64,000 nucleotides of DNA from Geodermatophilus amargosae (GCF_900116515.1 NZ_FPBA01000020.1:41101-105100); one strand, 5' to 3'; positions 1-12,833 are shown, counted from the first letter of the stretch. Numbers and translations: made by a program. Notes: generated by a model from the letters alone, not told the origin.

Positions 1-9
1 AGGTCCGAA

Positions 10-783
10 GTGTCCGTCCCCGTCATGACCGTCCCCGGCGAGCCGCCGGCGTCGGTGTCGTCCGCCGCCGTCCGCGCCACCGGCCTCACCAAGGTCTACG
101 GCTCCGGCGAGACCGCCGTCCACGCGCTGGCCGGCGTGGACGTCGCCTTCGCCCGGGGTGAGTTCACCGCGATCATGGGCCCGTCCGGATCGGGCAAGTC
201 GACGCTCATGCACTGCCTGGCTGGGCTCGACACCGCCACCTCCGGGCAGGTCTTCCTCGGCGACACCGAGCTGACCCGGCTGCGCGACGACGAGCTCACC
301 CGGCTGCGCCGCGACCGGATCGGCTTCGTCTTCCAGGCCTTCAACCTGCTGCCGGTGCTCGACGCCCGCGAGAACGTCGTGCTGCCGATGCAGCTGGCCG
401 GCCGCCGCCCCGACCCGGCCTGGTTCGACGCCGTCATCGCCCGCCTCGGCCTGCGCGAGCGGCTGCGCCACCGCCCCTCGGAGCTCTCCGGCGGCCAGCA
501 GCAGCGGGTCGCCATCGCCCGCGCGCTGCTCCCCCGCCCCGACGTCGTCTTCGCCGACGAGCCCACCGGCAACCTCGACTCGCGCAGCGGCGCGGAGGTG
601 CTCGACCTGCTCCGCAGCAGCGTCCGCGAGACCGGCCAGACCGTCGTCATGGTCACGCACGACCCGACGGCGGCCTCCTACGCCGACCGCGTCGTGCTCC
701 TGGCCGACGGCCGCCCCGCCGGCGAGGTCGACCGGCCCACCGCCGCGTCGGTGCTCGAGGCGCTGCGCGGGCTCGGGGACTGA
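10..783 (+). CDS. ABC transporter ATP-binding protein (MacB/LolD-like)
   Basis: This is the ATPase subunit of an exporter of the MacB/LolD/FtsE class, which drives mechanotransmission across the membrane or lipoprotein/antibiotic efflux. Walker A (GPSGSGKST) lies near residues 57-65, the signature LSGGQQQR near 159-166 and Walker B (VVFADEP) near 179-185, so the nucleotide-binding fold is complete at 257 residues. The GTG at 10 is taken as start, but an ATG at 25 is equally possible. The permease gene follows after 3 bases, so the two are surely one operon. The substrate cannot be read from the sequence. Confidence 0.93.
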   Translation: MSVPVMTVPGEPPASVSSAAVRATGLTKVYGSGETAVHALAGVDVAFARGEFTAIMGPSGSGKSTLMHCLAGLDTATSGQVFLGDTELTRLRDDELTRLRRDRIGFVFQAFNLLPVLDARENVVLPMQLAGRRPDPAWFDAVIARLGLRERLRHRPSELSGGQQQRVAIARALLPRPDVVFADEPTGNLDSRSGAEVLDLLRSSVRETGQTVVMVTHDPTAASYADRVVLLADGRPAGEVDRPTAASVLEALRGLGD

Positions 784-786
784 CCG

Positions 787-3255
787 GTGCTGTCCACCAC
801 CCTGGCCGACCTGCGCGCGCACCTGCCGCGGCTGGTCGCCGCCACGCTGGCCGTCGTCATCGCGGTCGCCTTCGTCGTCGCGACGCTGGTGCTCAACGAG
901 ACCTCCCGCGCGACGCTGCTGCGCGCCGCCGGCGCCGAGTACGTCGGCACCGACGTCGTCGTCACCACCACCGACGGCTCCTCGCTGGCCGGCGCGGCCG
1001 ACGCCGTCGCGGCCGTCCCCGGCGTGCGGGCCGTCGACCCCACCGCCTCCGCCGACGTCCAGGCCCGCTTCCCCGGCCGGTCCGAGGCCTACCTGCGGGT
1101 GCAGAGCGTCGCCGCCGACCCGGAGCTGCGCTGGCAGACCGTCACCGCCGGCGCCCTCCCCGACCGGCCCGGCGAGATCGCGGTCGCCACGACGACCGAG
1201 GCCGCCGTGGGCGACGTCGTGGCCGTCACCGTCCACGACCCCGCCACCGGCGAGGTCACCTCCACCACCGACGCCACCGTGACCGGCCTGGTCGACCTCG
1301 GCGGCGACCCCAGCGCCGGCCTGTTCGCGCGCGGCTTCGCCGTGCCGGACCAGGTGACCTCCTGGGGCGCGTCCGAGCCCACCGAGCTCCGGGTCGCCGG
1401 CTGGCCGCGCACCGAGCCGGAACTCCTGGCGGCGGCCGTGGCCCCGGCGCTGGGCTTCGCGGCGGTCGAGGTGCGCACCGGCGAGCAGGCCGCCGAGGAC
1501 GCCGTCGCCGGCGTCACCGGCAACCGCCTCGCCCTGGCCGCGGTCCTGCTGGTGTTCGCCACCGTCGCGGTCCTGGTGGCCGGGCTGGTCATCGCCAACA
1601 CGCTGGCCGTGCTCGTCGCCCAGCGCACCCGCGACCTGGCGCTGCTGCGCTGCGTGGGCGCCACCTCCCGGCAGGTGCGGCGCAGCGTGCTCGTCGAGGC
1701 CGCGGCCACCGGGCTGGCCGCCTCGGCGCTGGGCGTGGGCGCCGGCGTCGGGCTGGCCGCGCTCGTCTCGGCGCTGGTCGGCACCGACTCGCCGCTGCCG
1801 CTCGAGGGGGTCAGCGTGCCGCTGTACGCCGTCGGCGCGGGACTGGCCGTCGGCACGCTGACCACGCTGCTCGCGGCCCTCGGCCCGGCCCGCGCGGCCA
1901 CCCGGGTGGCGCCGCTGGCCGCGCTGCGGCCCGTGGACGCCGCCCCGTTGCGCAGCCGCAGCGGCCTGCTGCGGTTCGCCGCCGGGCTGCTGCTCGTGCT
2001 CGGCGGCGCCGCGCTGATGGCGCTCGGCGTCCTGACGGCGGACGTCCACCCGTCGCTGGCCGGCGGCGCGGCGAGCTTCCTCGGCGTGGTGCTGCTCGCC
2101 CAGCGGGCGGTGCCGCCGGTGGTGGCCGCGGCCGGGCGGGCGCTGGGCCGCGTCGGCGGGGTGCCCGGCCGGATGGCGGCCGGCAACGCCTCGCGCAACC
2201 CGCGCCGGACCGCGGCGACGGCGACCGCGCTGCTCATCGGCGTCACGCTGACCACCGCGATGGTGGTGGGCGCCGCCTCCACCCGGGCCACCGCCCAGGC
2301 GGGCCTGGACGCCGCCTACCCCGCCGACGTCGAGATCGGCGCGTACGGCGAGCTGCCGGCGTCGCTGCTGCCGCGGCTGGAGGACGTCGACGGCGTGGCC
2401 GGCGGGACGGCGCTGCTGGGCGTGGACGTGACCGGGCCCGACGGGCAGCCGCTGTGGGTGCAGGGCGTGGACGCCGCCGCGGCGACGCCGGTGCTGCGCA
2501 GCACCGCCGACCTGCCCCTCCCCGCGTTCGGCGAGGCGCTGCTGCCGCAGTGGGCCGCCGACGGCTACGGCCTGCGCACCGGCGACACGCTGGACCTGCG
2601 GATGGGTGAGCGCAGCCGGGCGCTGACCGTCGTGGTCGAGGACACCGACTTCGGGACACCACTGCTGAGCGCGGCCGACCTGCGGAGCCTGGCGCCCGAC
2701 GCGACGCCGGCGACGCTGTGGCTGCGACTCGACGACGGCACCGGCCAGCGCGACGCCATCGACGAGGTCACCGAGCTCACCGGCGCGGCGGCTCCCGATG
2801 CCTACGTCACCGGCCTGGCCGGCGAGCGCGCCGCCATCGACTCCGTCCTCGACGCACTGCTGCTCGTGGTCACCGGCCTGCTCGGCGTCGCGGTGCTCAT
2901 CGCGCTGATCGGCGTGGGCAACACGCTGGCGCTGTCGGTGGTCGAGCGGCGCCAGGAGAACGGCCTGCTGCGAGCGATGGGCCTCACGCGGGGACAGCTG
3001 CGCGGGCTGCTGGCGTGGGAGGCGGTGCTCGTCGCCGGCGTCGCCGCGGTGCTCGGCGTGCTGCTCGGCGGCGCGTACGGCCTGATCGGGACCGCGTCGG
3101 TGCTCGGTGGCCAGGACGCGGTGCTGCTCGATGTCCCGTGGCTGCAGGTCGGCGGCATCGTCGTGGTGGCGACCGTCGCCGGGCTGCTGGCCAGCGTGCT
3201 GCCGGCCCGCCGGGCCGCCCGCACGGCCCCGGTCGCCGCGATCGCGGCGGGCTGA
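787..3255 (+). CDS. FtsX-like ABC transporter permease
   Basis: This 822-residue membrane protein is the permease partner of the preceding ATPase. It has an N-terminal membrane anchor (residues about 13-35), a large extracytoplasmic region, and two FtsX-type three-helix blocks at roughly 245-370 and 685-815. This is the duplicated arrangement usual for actinobacterial MacB-like exporters. The start is GTG 3 bases after the ATPase stop. A strong hairpin follows the stop, so the two-gene operon ends here. The cargo is unknown. Confidence 0.9.
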   Translation: MLSTTLADLRAHLPRLVAATLAVVIAVAFVVATLVLNETSRATLLRAAGAEYVGTDVVVTTTDGSSLAGAADAVAAVPGVRAVDPTASADVQARFPGRSEAYLRVQSVAADPELRWQTVTAGALPDRPGEIAVATTTEAAVGDVVAVTVHDPATGEVTSTTDATVTGLVDLGGDPSAGLFARGFAVPDQVTSWGASEPTELRVAGWPRTEPELLAAAVAPALGFAAVEVRTGEQAAEDAVAGVTGNRLALAAVLLVFATVAVLVAGLVIANTLAVLVAQRTRDLALLRCVGATSRQVRRSVLVEAAATGLAASALGVGAGVGLAALVSALVGTDSPLPLEGVSVPLYAVGAGLAVGTLTTLLAALGPARAATRVAPLAALRPVDAAPLRSRSGLLRFAAGLLLVLGGAALMALGVLTADVHPSLAGGAASFLGVVLLAQRAVPPVVAAAGRALGRVGGVPGRMAAGNASRNPRRTAATATALLIGVTLTTAMVVGAASTRATAQAGLDAAYPADVEIGAYGELPASLLPRLEDVDGVAGGTALLGVDVTGPDGQPLWVQGVDAAAATPVLRSTADLPLPAFGEALLPQWAADGYGLRTGDTLDLRMGERSRALTVVVEDTDFGTPLLSAADLRSLAPDATPATLWLRLDDGTGQRDAIDEVTELTGAAAPDAYVTGLAGERAAIDSVLDALLLVVTGLLGVAVLIALIGVGNTLALSVVERRQENGLLRAMGLTRGQLRGLLAWEAVLVAGVAAVLGVLLGGAYGLIGTASVLGGQDAVLLDVPWLQVGGIVVVATVAGLLASVLPARRAARTAPVAAIAAG

Positions 3256-3260
3256 GCCCG

Positions 3261-3297
3261 CCCCGCCGTGCACCCCGGAACGGGGTGCACGGCGGGG
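3261..3297. terminator. Bidirectional hairpin terminator
   Basis: A perfect 16-bp inverted repeat (3261-3276 with 3282-3297, 5-base loop) lies between the convergent ABC permease and enoyl-CoA hydratase genes. There is no T-run, as is common for terminators in very GC-rich actinobacteria. Confidence 0.75.
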
Positions 3298-3299
3298 AC

Positions 3300-4184
3300 T
3301 CAGGGCAGGACGTCGTCCGGGGGCCGCGGCCAGCGCGGCACCCCGGCCACCGCGCCCTCGCCGAGCGGCGCGCCGAACTCCGCGGGCCGCTTGGCGAGGA
3401 AGGCGGCCACGCCCTCGGCGGCGTCGGGCCCGCTCCCGAGCTCGGCCAGCGCCCGGGACTCGACCCGGTGGGCGTCCCAGGGCGAGGGCGCGCCGAGCAT
3501 CGACCAGAGCATCTGCCGGGCCGCGGCGACCGCGATCCCCGAGGTGTTGTCGGCGATCTCGTGGGCCAGCTCCAGGGCGGTGGACAGCAGGTCGGCGTCG
3601 GGGACGACCCGGCTGACCAGCCGCCCGCGCAGCGCCTCGGCGGCGTCGAAGACCCGGCCGGTCGCCACCCACTCCATCGCCTGGCTGATGCCGACCACCC
3701 GGGGCAGGAACCACGACGACGCCGCCTCCGGCGTGATGCCGCGGCGGGCGAAGACGAACCCGAAGCGCGCCGACTCCGCCGCGATCCGCACGTCCATCGG
3801 CAGGACCATCGTCGCGCCGATCCCCACCGCCGGGCCGTTGACCGCGGCGATCACCGGCTTGCGCAGCACGGCGAAGGGCAGCGAGGCGACGCCGCCCCAG
3901 TCCCGCGCGACGCCGTCGACGGTCCCCTGCACCGGCGGCCCCTCCGCCCGGCCGCGGTCGGCGAACGTCCCCGACCCCGCGCCGAGGTCGGCGCCGGCGC
4001 AGAACGCCCGCCCGGCCCCGGTGACGACGACGACCCGCACCGCCTCGTCGGCGTCGGCGGCCGCGGCGGCCTGCCCCAGCTCGCCGGCCATGACCGGCGT
4101 GAAGGCGTTGAGCCGGTCGGGCCGGTCCAGGGTGATCGTGGCGACGCGGTCGGCGACCTCGTACCGCAGCTGGGTGGGGTTCAC
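3300..4184 (-). CDS. Enoyl-CoA hydratase/isomerase family protein
   Basis: A crotonase-fold enzyme of 294 residues, expected to hydrate enoyl-CoA in acyl-CoA or side-chain degradation. The oxyanion-hole segment FCAGADL is near residues 61-67, GPAVGIGA near 117-124, and a catalytic-type Glu in GITPEAAS is near 153. The open frame extends far upstream, but the family N-terminus (NPTQLRYEVADRVATITLDRP) fixes the start at the GTG at 4184. That start overlaps the TGA of the upstream acyl-CoA dehydrogenase by four bases (GTGA), indicating translational coupling. It is the last gene of a three-gene leftward operon. Confidence 0.88.
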   Translation of the reverse strand: MNPTQLRYEVADRVATITLDRPDRLNAFTPVMAGELGQAAAAADADEAVRVVVVTGAGRAFCAGADLGAGSGTFADRGRAEGPPVQGTVDGVARDWGGVASLPFAVLRKPVIAAVNGPAVGIGATMVLPMDVRIAAESARFGFVFARRGITPEAASSWFLPRVVGISQAMEWVATGRVFDAAEALRGRLVSRVVPDADLLSTALELAHEIADNTSGIAVAAARQMLWSMLGAPSPWDAHRVESRALAELGSGPDAAEGVAAFLAKRPAEFGAPLGEGAVAGVPRWPRPPDDVLP

Positions 4185-5173
4185 CCCAGGGCGCCGGCGA
4201 CGGCGAGCCGGGCGACGGCGTCGAGGTGCTCGGCGGCGTCCCCGAGCAGCAGCCGGTCGACCTTGGCCCGGCGCCAGTACAGGTGCGCGTCGTGCTCCCA
4301 GGTGAACCCGATCCCGCCGTGCACCTGCACGACCGTCTCGGTGGCCCGCTCGGCGACCTCGGCGCCGTAGGCCTTGGCGGCCGCGGCGGCCAGCGGCAGC
4401 TCCGCGGGCGAGTCGTCGGCCGCCCACGCCGCCCACCACACCAGAGAGCGCAGCTGGTCCACGCCCACCCACGCGTCGACGAGCATGTGCTTGACCGCCT
4501 GGTAGGAGCCGATGACCCGCCCGAACGCCTGCCGCTGCTGGGCGTAGTCGACACCCATCAGCACCGCGCGGTCGGCCGCGCCGAGGTCCTCCGCGGCCAT
4601 GACCACCGCGCCCACCTGGCGGGCCCGCGCCCACAGCTCGCCGGCGTCCTCGGTCAGCACCCGGCGCGAGGTCATCCGCACCGAGGCCAGCCCGCGCGTG
4701 GCGTCCATCGGCCGGCCCGGGGTCACCTCGCCCTCGCCGACGACGAGCGCGCCGCCGTCGAGGCCGAGGAAGAGGGTGGCGTCGGCCGCGTCCAGCGAGG
4801 GCGCCGAGCCGGTGACCGGCCCGTCGAGCACGGCGATCGCGGCCGACCCGTCGGCGAGCTGCGCGGCGAGGTCCGGCGCGCCCTCGAGCAGCACCGCCGC
4901 CCGCGCCGCGGTGACCAGCGAGGGGCCGGCCAGCACCGCGCCGGCCTGCTCCGCGACGACGGCGAGGTCGAGCACGCTGCCGCCCGCGCCACCGGCGGAC
5001 TCGGGCACCGTGATGCCGAGGAAGCCGATGTCGGCCAGCGCCTTGCGGCCGGGCGCGGGGACGCCGTCACCCTCGAGGGCGGCCCGCGCGGCCGACAGCG
5101 GGACCGACCCGGTGAAGAACTCGCGGGCGCCGGCGGCGGCGTCGCGCTGGTCGTCGGAGAGGTCGAAGTTCAC
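4181..5173 (-). CDS. Acyl-CoA dehydrogenase, small subunit type
   Basis: A 330-residue acyl-CoA dehydrogenase with the helical N-terminus (FDLSDDQRDAAAGAREFF) and the C-terminal FAD-domain segment VQVHGGIGFTWEHD. It is shorter than the usual 380-400 residues and sits next to a second, full-length dehydrogenase. This resembles the paired FadE/ChsE genes of actinobacteria whose products form alpha2beta2 heterotetramers on steroid side chains or branched acyl-CoAs. The ATG overlaps the neighbour's stop by four bases. The heterotetramer and steroid link are inferred from gene pairing only. Confidence 0.88.
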   Translation of the reverse strand: MNFDLSDDQRDAAAGAREFFTGSVPLSAARAALEGDGVPAPGRKALADIGFLGITVPESAGGAGGSVLDLAVVAEQAGAVLAGPSLVTAARAAVLLEGAPDLAAQLADGSAAIAVLDGPVTGSAPSLDAADATLFLGLDGGALVVGEGEVTPGRPMDATRGLASVRMTSRRVLTEDAGELWARARQVGAVVMAAEDLGAADRAVLMGVDYAQQRQAFGRVIGSYQAVKHMLVDAWVGVDQLRSLVWWAAWAADDSPAELPLAAAAAKAYGAEVAERATETVVQVHGGIGFTWEHDAHLYWRRAKVDRLLLGDAAEHLDAVARLAVAGALG

Positions 5174-6390
5174 CGTCGTCCTCCGGAGGAGAAGGGAGCG
5201 CTCTTGTCGGTCCGGGGCTCCGGCGGCAGGCCCAGCACCCGCTCGCCGAGGATGTTGCGCAGCACCTGGTCGGTGCCGCCGGCGATGGCGATGCCGGGCA
5301 CGTAGGCCTGGGCGCGCTGCCAGCTGTCGTCGCCGTCGGCGGTGGCGCCGAGCACCGCCTCGTCGCCGAGCAGCCGCACCCCGGCGTCGGCGACGAGCCG
5401 GGCCGCGGCGGTGCCGCCGAGCTTGCCGGCGCTGGCCTCGGGGCCGGGCAGCCCGCCCTGCGACAGCGTGGTGAACCGCCGGTAGCCGGTGTACCGGGCG
5501 GCCAGCGAGGCGACCAGCGCCCGGCCGACCGCCTGCCGGGCCAGCACCTGCTGCTCCGGGGCGAGGGCGGGCAGCCGGTCGCGGGCGTGCGCGGTCAGCG
5601 ACTCCGGCGACGGGCCGATGTCGCTGCCGGCGCCGCCGATGGCCACCCGCTCGTTCATCAGCGTGGTCAGCGCGACCCGCCAGCCCTCACCGGGCTCGCC
5701 GAGGCGCTCGGAGTCGGGGATGCGCACGTCGTCGAAGAAGACCTCGTTGAAGTCGGCCCCGCCGCTCATCTGGCGCAACGGCCGCACGGTCACGCCGGGG
5801 GCGTGCATGTCGACGACGAACATCGTCAGCCCGGCGTGCTTGGGCCGCTCCGGATCGGTGCGGGTGAGCAGGATGCCGTAGTCGGCGACGTGCGCCAGCG
5901 TCGTCCAGACCTTCTGGCCGTTGACCACCCAGTCCTCGCCGTCGCGGACGGCGGACGTGCGCAGCGCGGCGAGGTCGGACCCCGAGCCGGGCTCGCTGAA
6001 CAGCTGGCACCAGACGTCGTCGGCGCGCAGCAGCCGGGCGAGGTAGCGCGAGCGCTGGTCGTCGCTGCCGTGGGCGATGACGGTGGGCCCGCACATGCCG
6101 ATGCCGATGTGGTTGATCAGGGTGGGCACCCGGGCACGGCCGAGCTCCTGACCGACGATCGCCTGCTGCACCAGCGTGCCGCCCTGGCCGCCGTACTCGC
6201 GCGGCCACGGGACGCCGACCAGCCCGGCCTCGGCCAGCACCCGCTGGGTGTCCCGGAGCTCGGCCTCGCGCGAGCGGGCGTCGACCGGCTCCCCCGGGGC
6301 GACGTGCAGCAGCTCGCTCGCGTGCTCCTGCAGCACGCTGCGGACGTGCGCCCGGAAGGACGCCTCCTCCGGGGTGTCGTCGAAGTCCAC
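5170..6390 (-). CDS. Acyl-CoA dehydrogenase
   Basis: A full-length (406 residues) FAD-dependent acyl-CoA dehydrogenase that introduces the alpha-beta double bond in acyl-CoA. The segments EPGSGSDLA, NGQKVWTTLAHVAD and GGTDQVLRNILGERVLG are the family flavin/substrate-site motifs. It heads the leftward three-gene operon with the small dehydrogenase and enoyl-CoA hydratase. It is divergent from a TetR regulator 108 bases away, which is the likely controller. Confidence 0.92.
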   Translation of the reverse strand: MDFDDTPEEASFRAHVRSVLQEHASELLHVAPGEPVDARSREAELRDTQRVLAEAGLVGVPWPREYGGQGGTLVQQAIVGQELGRARVPTLINHIGIGMCGPTVIAHGSDDQRSRYLARLLRADDVWCQLFSEPGSGSDLAALRTSAVRDGEDWVVNGQKVWTTLAHVADYGILLTRTDPERPKHAGLTMFVVDMHAPGVTVRPLRQMSGGADFNEVFFDDVRIPDSERLGEPGEGWRVALTTLMNERVAIGGAGSDIGPSPESLTAHARDRLPALAPEQQVLARQAVGRALVASLAARYTGYRRFTTLSQGGLPGPEASAGKLGGTAAARLVADAGVRLLGDEAVLGATADGDDSWQRAQAYVPGIAIAGGTDQVLRNILGERVLGLPPEPRTDKSAPFSSGGRR

Positions 6391-6485
6391 GCGGGGCCCC
6401 CTCGTCGTCGGGCGGTACGCGCCGCAGCGTGACAGCGGTCCCCCTCGACGGTCAACGGTGACTGTTCAGCGCCGCCGCGAGGGCC

Positions 6486-6491
6486 TAGCCT
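6486..6491 (+). promoter_or_regulatory. -10 element TAGCCT, leaderless start of the TetR gene
   Basis: TAGCCT matches the actinobacterial TANNNT -10 and ends exactly 7 bases before the GTG at 6499. There is no convincing ribosome binding site, so the transcript probably begins at or next to the start codon. Confidence 0.5.
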
Positions 6492-6498
6492 GCCGCAG

Positions 6499-7143
6499 GT
6501 GAGCGCCGACGCCGTGTCGTACGACGGTCCGCGCAGCCGGTCGACCCGCACCGCCGACAGCCGGGCGCTCATCCTCGACGCCGCCGTCGCCTGCCTCGTC
6601 GAGTCCGGGTACGCCGGCGCCTCGACCCTCGCCGTCCAGGCCCGCGCCGGGGTGTCGCGCGGCCGGCTGCTGCACCACTTCCCCTCCCGCGCCGAGCTGC
6701 TGGTGGCCGCCGCCGGGCACCTGTCGAGCACGTCGCTGGCGGAGGTGCAGGAGCGCGCCGCGGCGGTGATGGCCGACGAGCCGGCCGGACCCGAGCGGAT
6801 CGACCGGGCCATCGACCTGATGTGGGCGACGTTCCAGGAGCCGCCGTTCTGGGCGGCGATGGAGCTGTGGACGGCGGCGCGCACCGATCCGCAGCTGCGG
6901 GCGGCGCTGCGGGTCGAGGAGCGCCGGCTGCGCGCGGCGATCCGCCGGGTGGCCGACGGGATCTGGGGCCCGGAGATCGCCTCCGCACCGCACTACGCCG
7001 AGGTGTGCGAGCTGCTGTTCACCAGCATGCGCGGGGTGGCCTGCGTGTACGCCTTCGCCGACCGGCCGGCCGCCACCGATCCGCACCTGGCGCTGTGGAA
7101 GGGGCTCGCCGCGCGGATGCTGTCCACGCGCCCGGAGGACTGA
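6499..7143 (+). CDS. TetR/AcrR family transcriptional regulator
   Basis: A 214-residue one-component regulator. The N-terminal helix-turn-helix covers about residues 25-70 (SRALILDAAVACLVESGY, then VSRGRLLHHFPSRAELL), followed by an all-helical ligand domain. It is divergent from the acyl-CoA dehydrogenase operon and upstream of two acyl-CoA ligases, so repression relieved by an acyl-CoA is the natural guess. The start is GTG, apparently leaderless. Confidence 0.9.
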   Translation: MSADAVSYDGPRSRSTRTADSRALILDAAVACLVESGYAGASTLAVQARAGVSRGRLLHHFPSRAELLVAAAGHLSSTSLAEVQERAAAVMADEPAGPERIDRAIDLMWATFQEPPFWAAMELWTAARTDPQLRAALRVEERRLRAAIRRVADGIWGPEIASAPHYAEVCELLFTSMRGVACVYAFADRPAATDPHLALWKGLAARMLSTRPED

Positions 7144-7177
7144 CGTCGGCGTCCGCCGCGGGCAACGATGTCCGGGC

Positions 7178-7912
7178 ATGGACGACGTCCGGAGCACCGT
7201 CGCCGGCACCGGCTACGTGCTGGGCAACGACGACCCCGCGCTGTCCCGCGTCGACGCGCTGTCCCGCGTCCACGCGCCGGCCACCGCGGCCTGGCTGCAC
7301 CACGCGGGCCTGGCTCCCGGGACGTCGGTGGCCGACCTGGGCTGCGGCACCGGCGCGGTGGCCCTGGCCGCGGCGCGGCGGGTCGGCCCCGCCGGTCGCG
7401 TCGTCGGCGTCGACACCGCCCCGCAGCCGCTGGCGGTGGCCCGGCGCCGGGCGGCGGCGGCCGGGCACCGCGGCGTCGTCCTCGAGCAGGCCGACGTCAC
7501 CACGTGGGAGCCGCCCGGGCCGGTGGACGCCGTCCTCGGGCGCCTGGTCCTGCTGCACCTCCCCGACCCGGTGGCGCTGGTCGGCGCGGATGGCCCGGCT
7601 GGTGCGCTCGTCCGGCTGGGCGTCCCCGCGGACCTCGGCCTGCGGCTCGATGCGGTCTTCCGGGACGCCGGCCTGCCCGACCCCGTGCTGGTCACCGGCC
7701 AGCCGCTGGAGCGGGGCGGGAGCGCGACCGGGTGGTCGATCGTGGGCGGGGACGTCACCGCGCTCGCGGACGCCTTCGAGCGCACCGGGACCGCGACGGC
7801 TGCGGAGGTCGGTCCGGCCGACTTGGAGCAGCGGCTGCGCGCCCAGGCCGCCGACGCGGGTGCCGTGCTGGTCGACCCGCTGGTGGTCGGGGCGGTGGCC
7901 CGGGTGCCCTGA
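7178..7912 (+). pseudogene. Class I SAM methyltransferase with an internal deletion
   Basis: The N-terminus (residues 1-130) is a normal UbiE/class-I methyltransferase, with GTSVADLGCGTGAVALAAA as the SAM motif and VDAVLGRLVLLHLPDPVALV as motif IV. The sequence then breaks. The expected MARLVR-PGG strand is present only in another frame (about 7590-7615), and roughly 35-40 residues that should follow are missing before the family resumes with GVPADLGLRLDAVF. The two changes compensate, so one 244-codon frame stays open. Loss of the post-motif-IV strand should disable the Rossmann fold. It could still be expressed, but activity is unlikely. Confidence 0.62.
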
Positions 7913-7983
7913 CGGTCACGGTTGACCGCCGAGTCCCGCCGCCAGCAGCATGACGCAGGTCACACCCGGACCCAGGAGGACCC

Positions 7984-9555
<1,572 letters not shown>

Positions 9556-9559
9556 CGGA

Positions 9560-9615
9560 GGACCCCGTCCTCTCCACGCCTCGCACGCTCGGCGCGAGCC
9601 CCTGGACGGGGCCGG
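9560..9615 (+). repeat. 56-bp dispersed GC-rich repeat, copy A
   Basis: This unit matches, with the same length and 48 of 56 identical positions by hand alignment, the reverse complement of 13006-13061. Its ends are partly inverted repeats (CCCCGTCC and GGACGGGG). It lies just after the stop of the first acyl-CoA ligase, where it might act as a terminator, but the copy inside a gene argues for a mobile REP/MITE-like unit. Confidence 0.75.
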
Positions 9616-9719
9616 CGACTGTGCGGTGCGCACACCTGGCGCTGTGCTGACCGCTGCTCGACAGCGGATGTGAGCTGTACCACCCTGGCGGGCGCACCGA
9701 CCCGGACGGAAGGACACGC

Positions 9720-11492
<1,773 letters not shown>

Positions 11493-11555
11493 GTCCCGTG
11501 TGACGCGAGCGGGTGGCGTCGGCGTCCGTTGCGGCGACCGGCGTCACCCGCTCGC

Positions 11556-11561
11556 TATCGT
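11556..11561 (+). promoter_or_regulatory. -10 element TATCGT, leaderless start of the K+ channel gene
   Basis: TATCGT fits TANNNT and is followed by exactly 7 bases and the GTG at 11569. This supports choosing that GTG over the GTG at 11500 in the same frame. Confidence 0.55.
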
Positions 11562-11568
11562 CCGCGCT

Positions 11569-12621
11569 GTGATCGGCGGACACGGGTCGGAGGACCCCCA
11601 CACCGGGGTGCAGATCGCCCACGAGGAGCCGTCGCCGGTACGCCAGGTGTGGCGCCGCGTGGTGCTGGCCGCGTTCTTCCTCGGCCTGACCGTCCTCATC
11701 GTCTGGATCGACCGGGAGTCCTACCGGGACGGCGACGAGGTCGGCATCACGCTGCTCGACGCCGTCTACTACTCCACGGTCACGCTCTCCACCACCGGCT
11801 ACGGCGACATCACGCCCATCACCGAGGGCGCGCGGCTGGTGAACATCCTGTTCATCACGCCGCTGCGCGTCATGTTCCTGATCGTGCTCATCGGGACGAC
11901 CCTCGAGGCGCTCACCACGCGCTCGCGCGAGGAGTTCCGCATCCGACGCTGGAGGTCCCGCGTGCGTCAGCACGTCATCGTGTGCGGCTACGGCACCAAG
12001 GGGCGCAGCGCCGTCCGCTCGCTGCGGGCCACCGGCACGCCGCTGGAGAGCATCGTGGTCGTCGACCCCGACTCGCGGGCGATCGACGAGGCGAACTCGA
12101 CCGGCCTGACCGGCGTCGTCGGCGACGCCGGCCGCACCGACGTGCTGCGCCGGGCGCACGTGGAGCGGGCGCGGGCGGTGATCGTGGCGGCCAACCGCGA
12201 CGACGCCGCCGTCCTCATCACCCTCACCGTGCGCCAGCTCAACCCGAGCGTGCCGATCACCACGAGCGTGCGGGAGGAGGAGAACGCCCAGCTCCTGCGC
12301 CAGTCCGGGGCGGACACGGTGATCACCACCTCGGCCACGGCCGGCCGGCTGCTGGGCCTGTCCACCGACAGCCCCCGTGTGGTCTCGGTGGTCGAGGACC
12401 TCGTCACCGGCGGGCAGGGGCTGGACCTCTCGCAGCGCACGGTGAGCTCCGGCGAGGTCGGGCTCGGGCCGCGCGACCTGCGCGACGTGGTGCTGTCGGT
12501 GACCCGCGGCGGGCGCACGCTGCGCTTCGACGACCCGCTGATCGGCACGCTGCAGAGCGAGGACGTCCTGGTGGTCGTCCGCTCGCACGGCCCCGACGGC
12601 CAGGTCTACGCGCGCACGTAG
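11569..12621 (+). CDS. Potassium channel with RCK/TrkA-N domain
   Basis: A 350-residue two-helix potassium channel. The first membrane helix is near residues 31-47, the pore helix and selectivity filter TTGYGD near 75-80, and the second helix near 90-110. A cytosolic TrkA-N nucleotide-binding domain (HVIVCGYGTKGRSAV from about 135) and a TrkA-C part follow. It is expected to gate K+ flux in response to a ligand such as NAD(H) or Ca2+. The frame is open further upstream to 11500, but the leaderless promoter favours 11569. The stop codon is TAG, showing that UAG still terminates ordinary genes here. Confidence 0.9.
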   Translation: MIGGHGSEDPHTGVQIAHEEPSPVRQVWRRVVLAAFFLGLTVLIVWIDRESYRDGDEVGITLLDAVYYSTVTLSTTGYGDITPITEGARLVNILFITPLRVMFLIVLIGTTLEALTTRSREEFRIRRWRSRVRQHVIVCGYGTKGRSAVRSLRATGTPLESIVVVDPDSRAIDEANSTGLTGVVGDAGRTDVLRRAHVERARAVIVAANRDDAAVLITLTVRQLNPSVPITTSVREEENAQLLRQSGADTVITTSATAGRLLGLSTDSPRVVSVVEDLVTGGQGLDLSQRTVSSGEVGLGPRDLRDVVLSVTRGGRTLRFDDPLIGTLQSEDVLVVVRSHGPDGQVYART

Positions 12622-12638
12622 GTCCGGCCGGGACACGG

Positions 12639-12833
12639 TCAGACCGGGAGCGCGGCGAGGTCCTCGGCCAGCCGGGCGTCGGACAGCACGAGGTCGCTGG
12701 CGGTGGTGAGCCAGCCGGCCACCAGCAGCAGCGGCCACGACTGCTCGTCGTCGGCCGAGGCGGTGACCGCGACCAGACCGGCCTGCGCCACGGCGCGGCA
12801 CGCGAGTGGGTTCATGTCCCCCGGGATCGGCAC
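12639..12833 (-). CDS. Small hypothetical protein
   Basis: A 64-codon frame, convergent with the K+ channel gene. The product has a regular hydrophobic pattern (AVAQAGLVAVTASADDEQSWP and VAGWLTTASDLVLSD), and the next ATG seven codons in is an alternative start. It matches nothing I recognise. It is listed because it fills an otherwise empty 290-base gap and reads like protein rather than a shadow. Confidence 0.4.
   Translation of the reverse strand: MPIPGDMNPLACRAVAQAGLVAVTASADDEQSWPLLLVAGWLTTASDLVLSDARLAEDLAALPV

Noticed and set aside
12618..12621. TAG at the end of the K+ channel gene as a second Sec codon
   Set aside because: The sequence after it has no homology to the channel family and no SECIS-like stem at the right distance. 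It is an ordinary stop.
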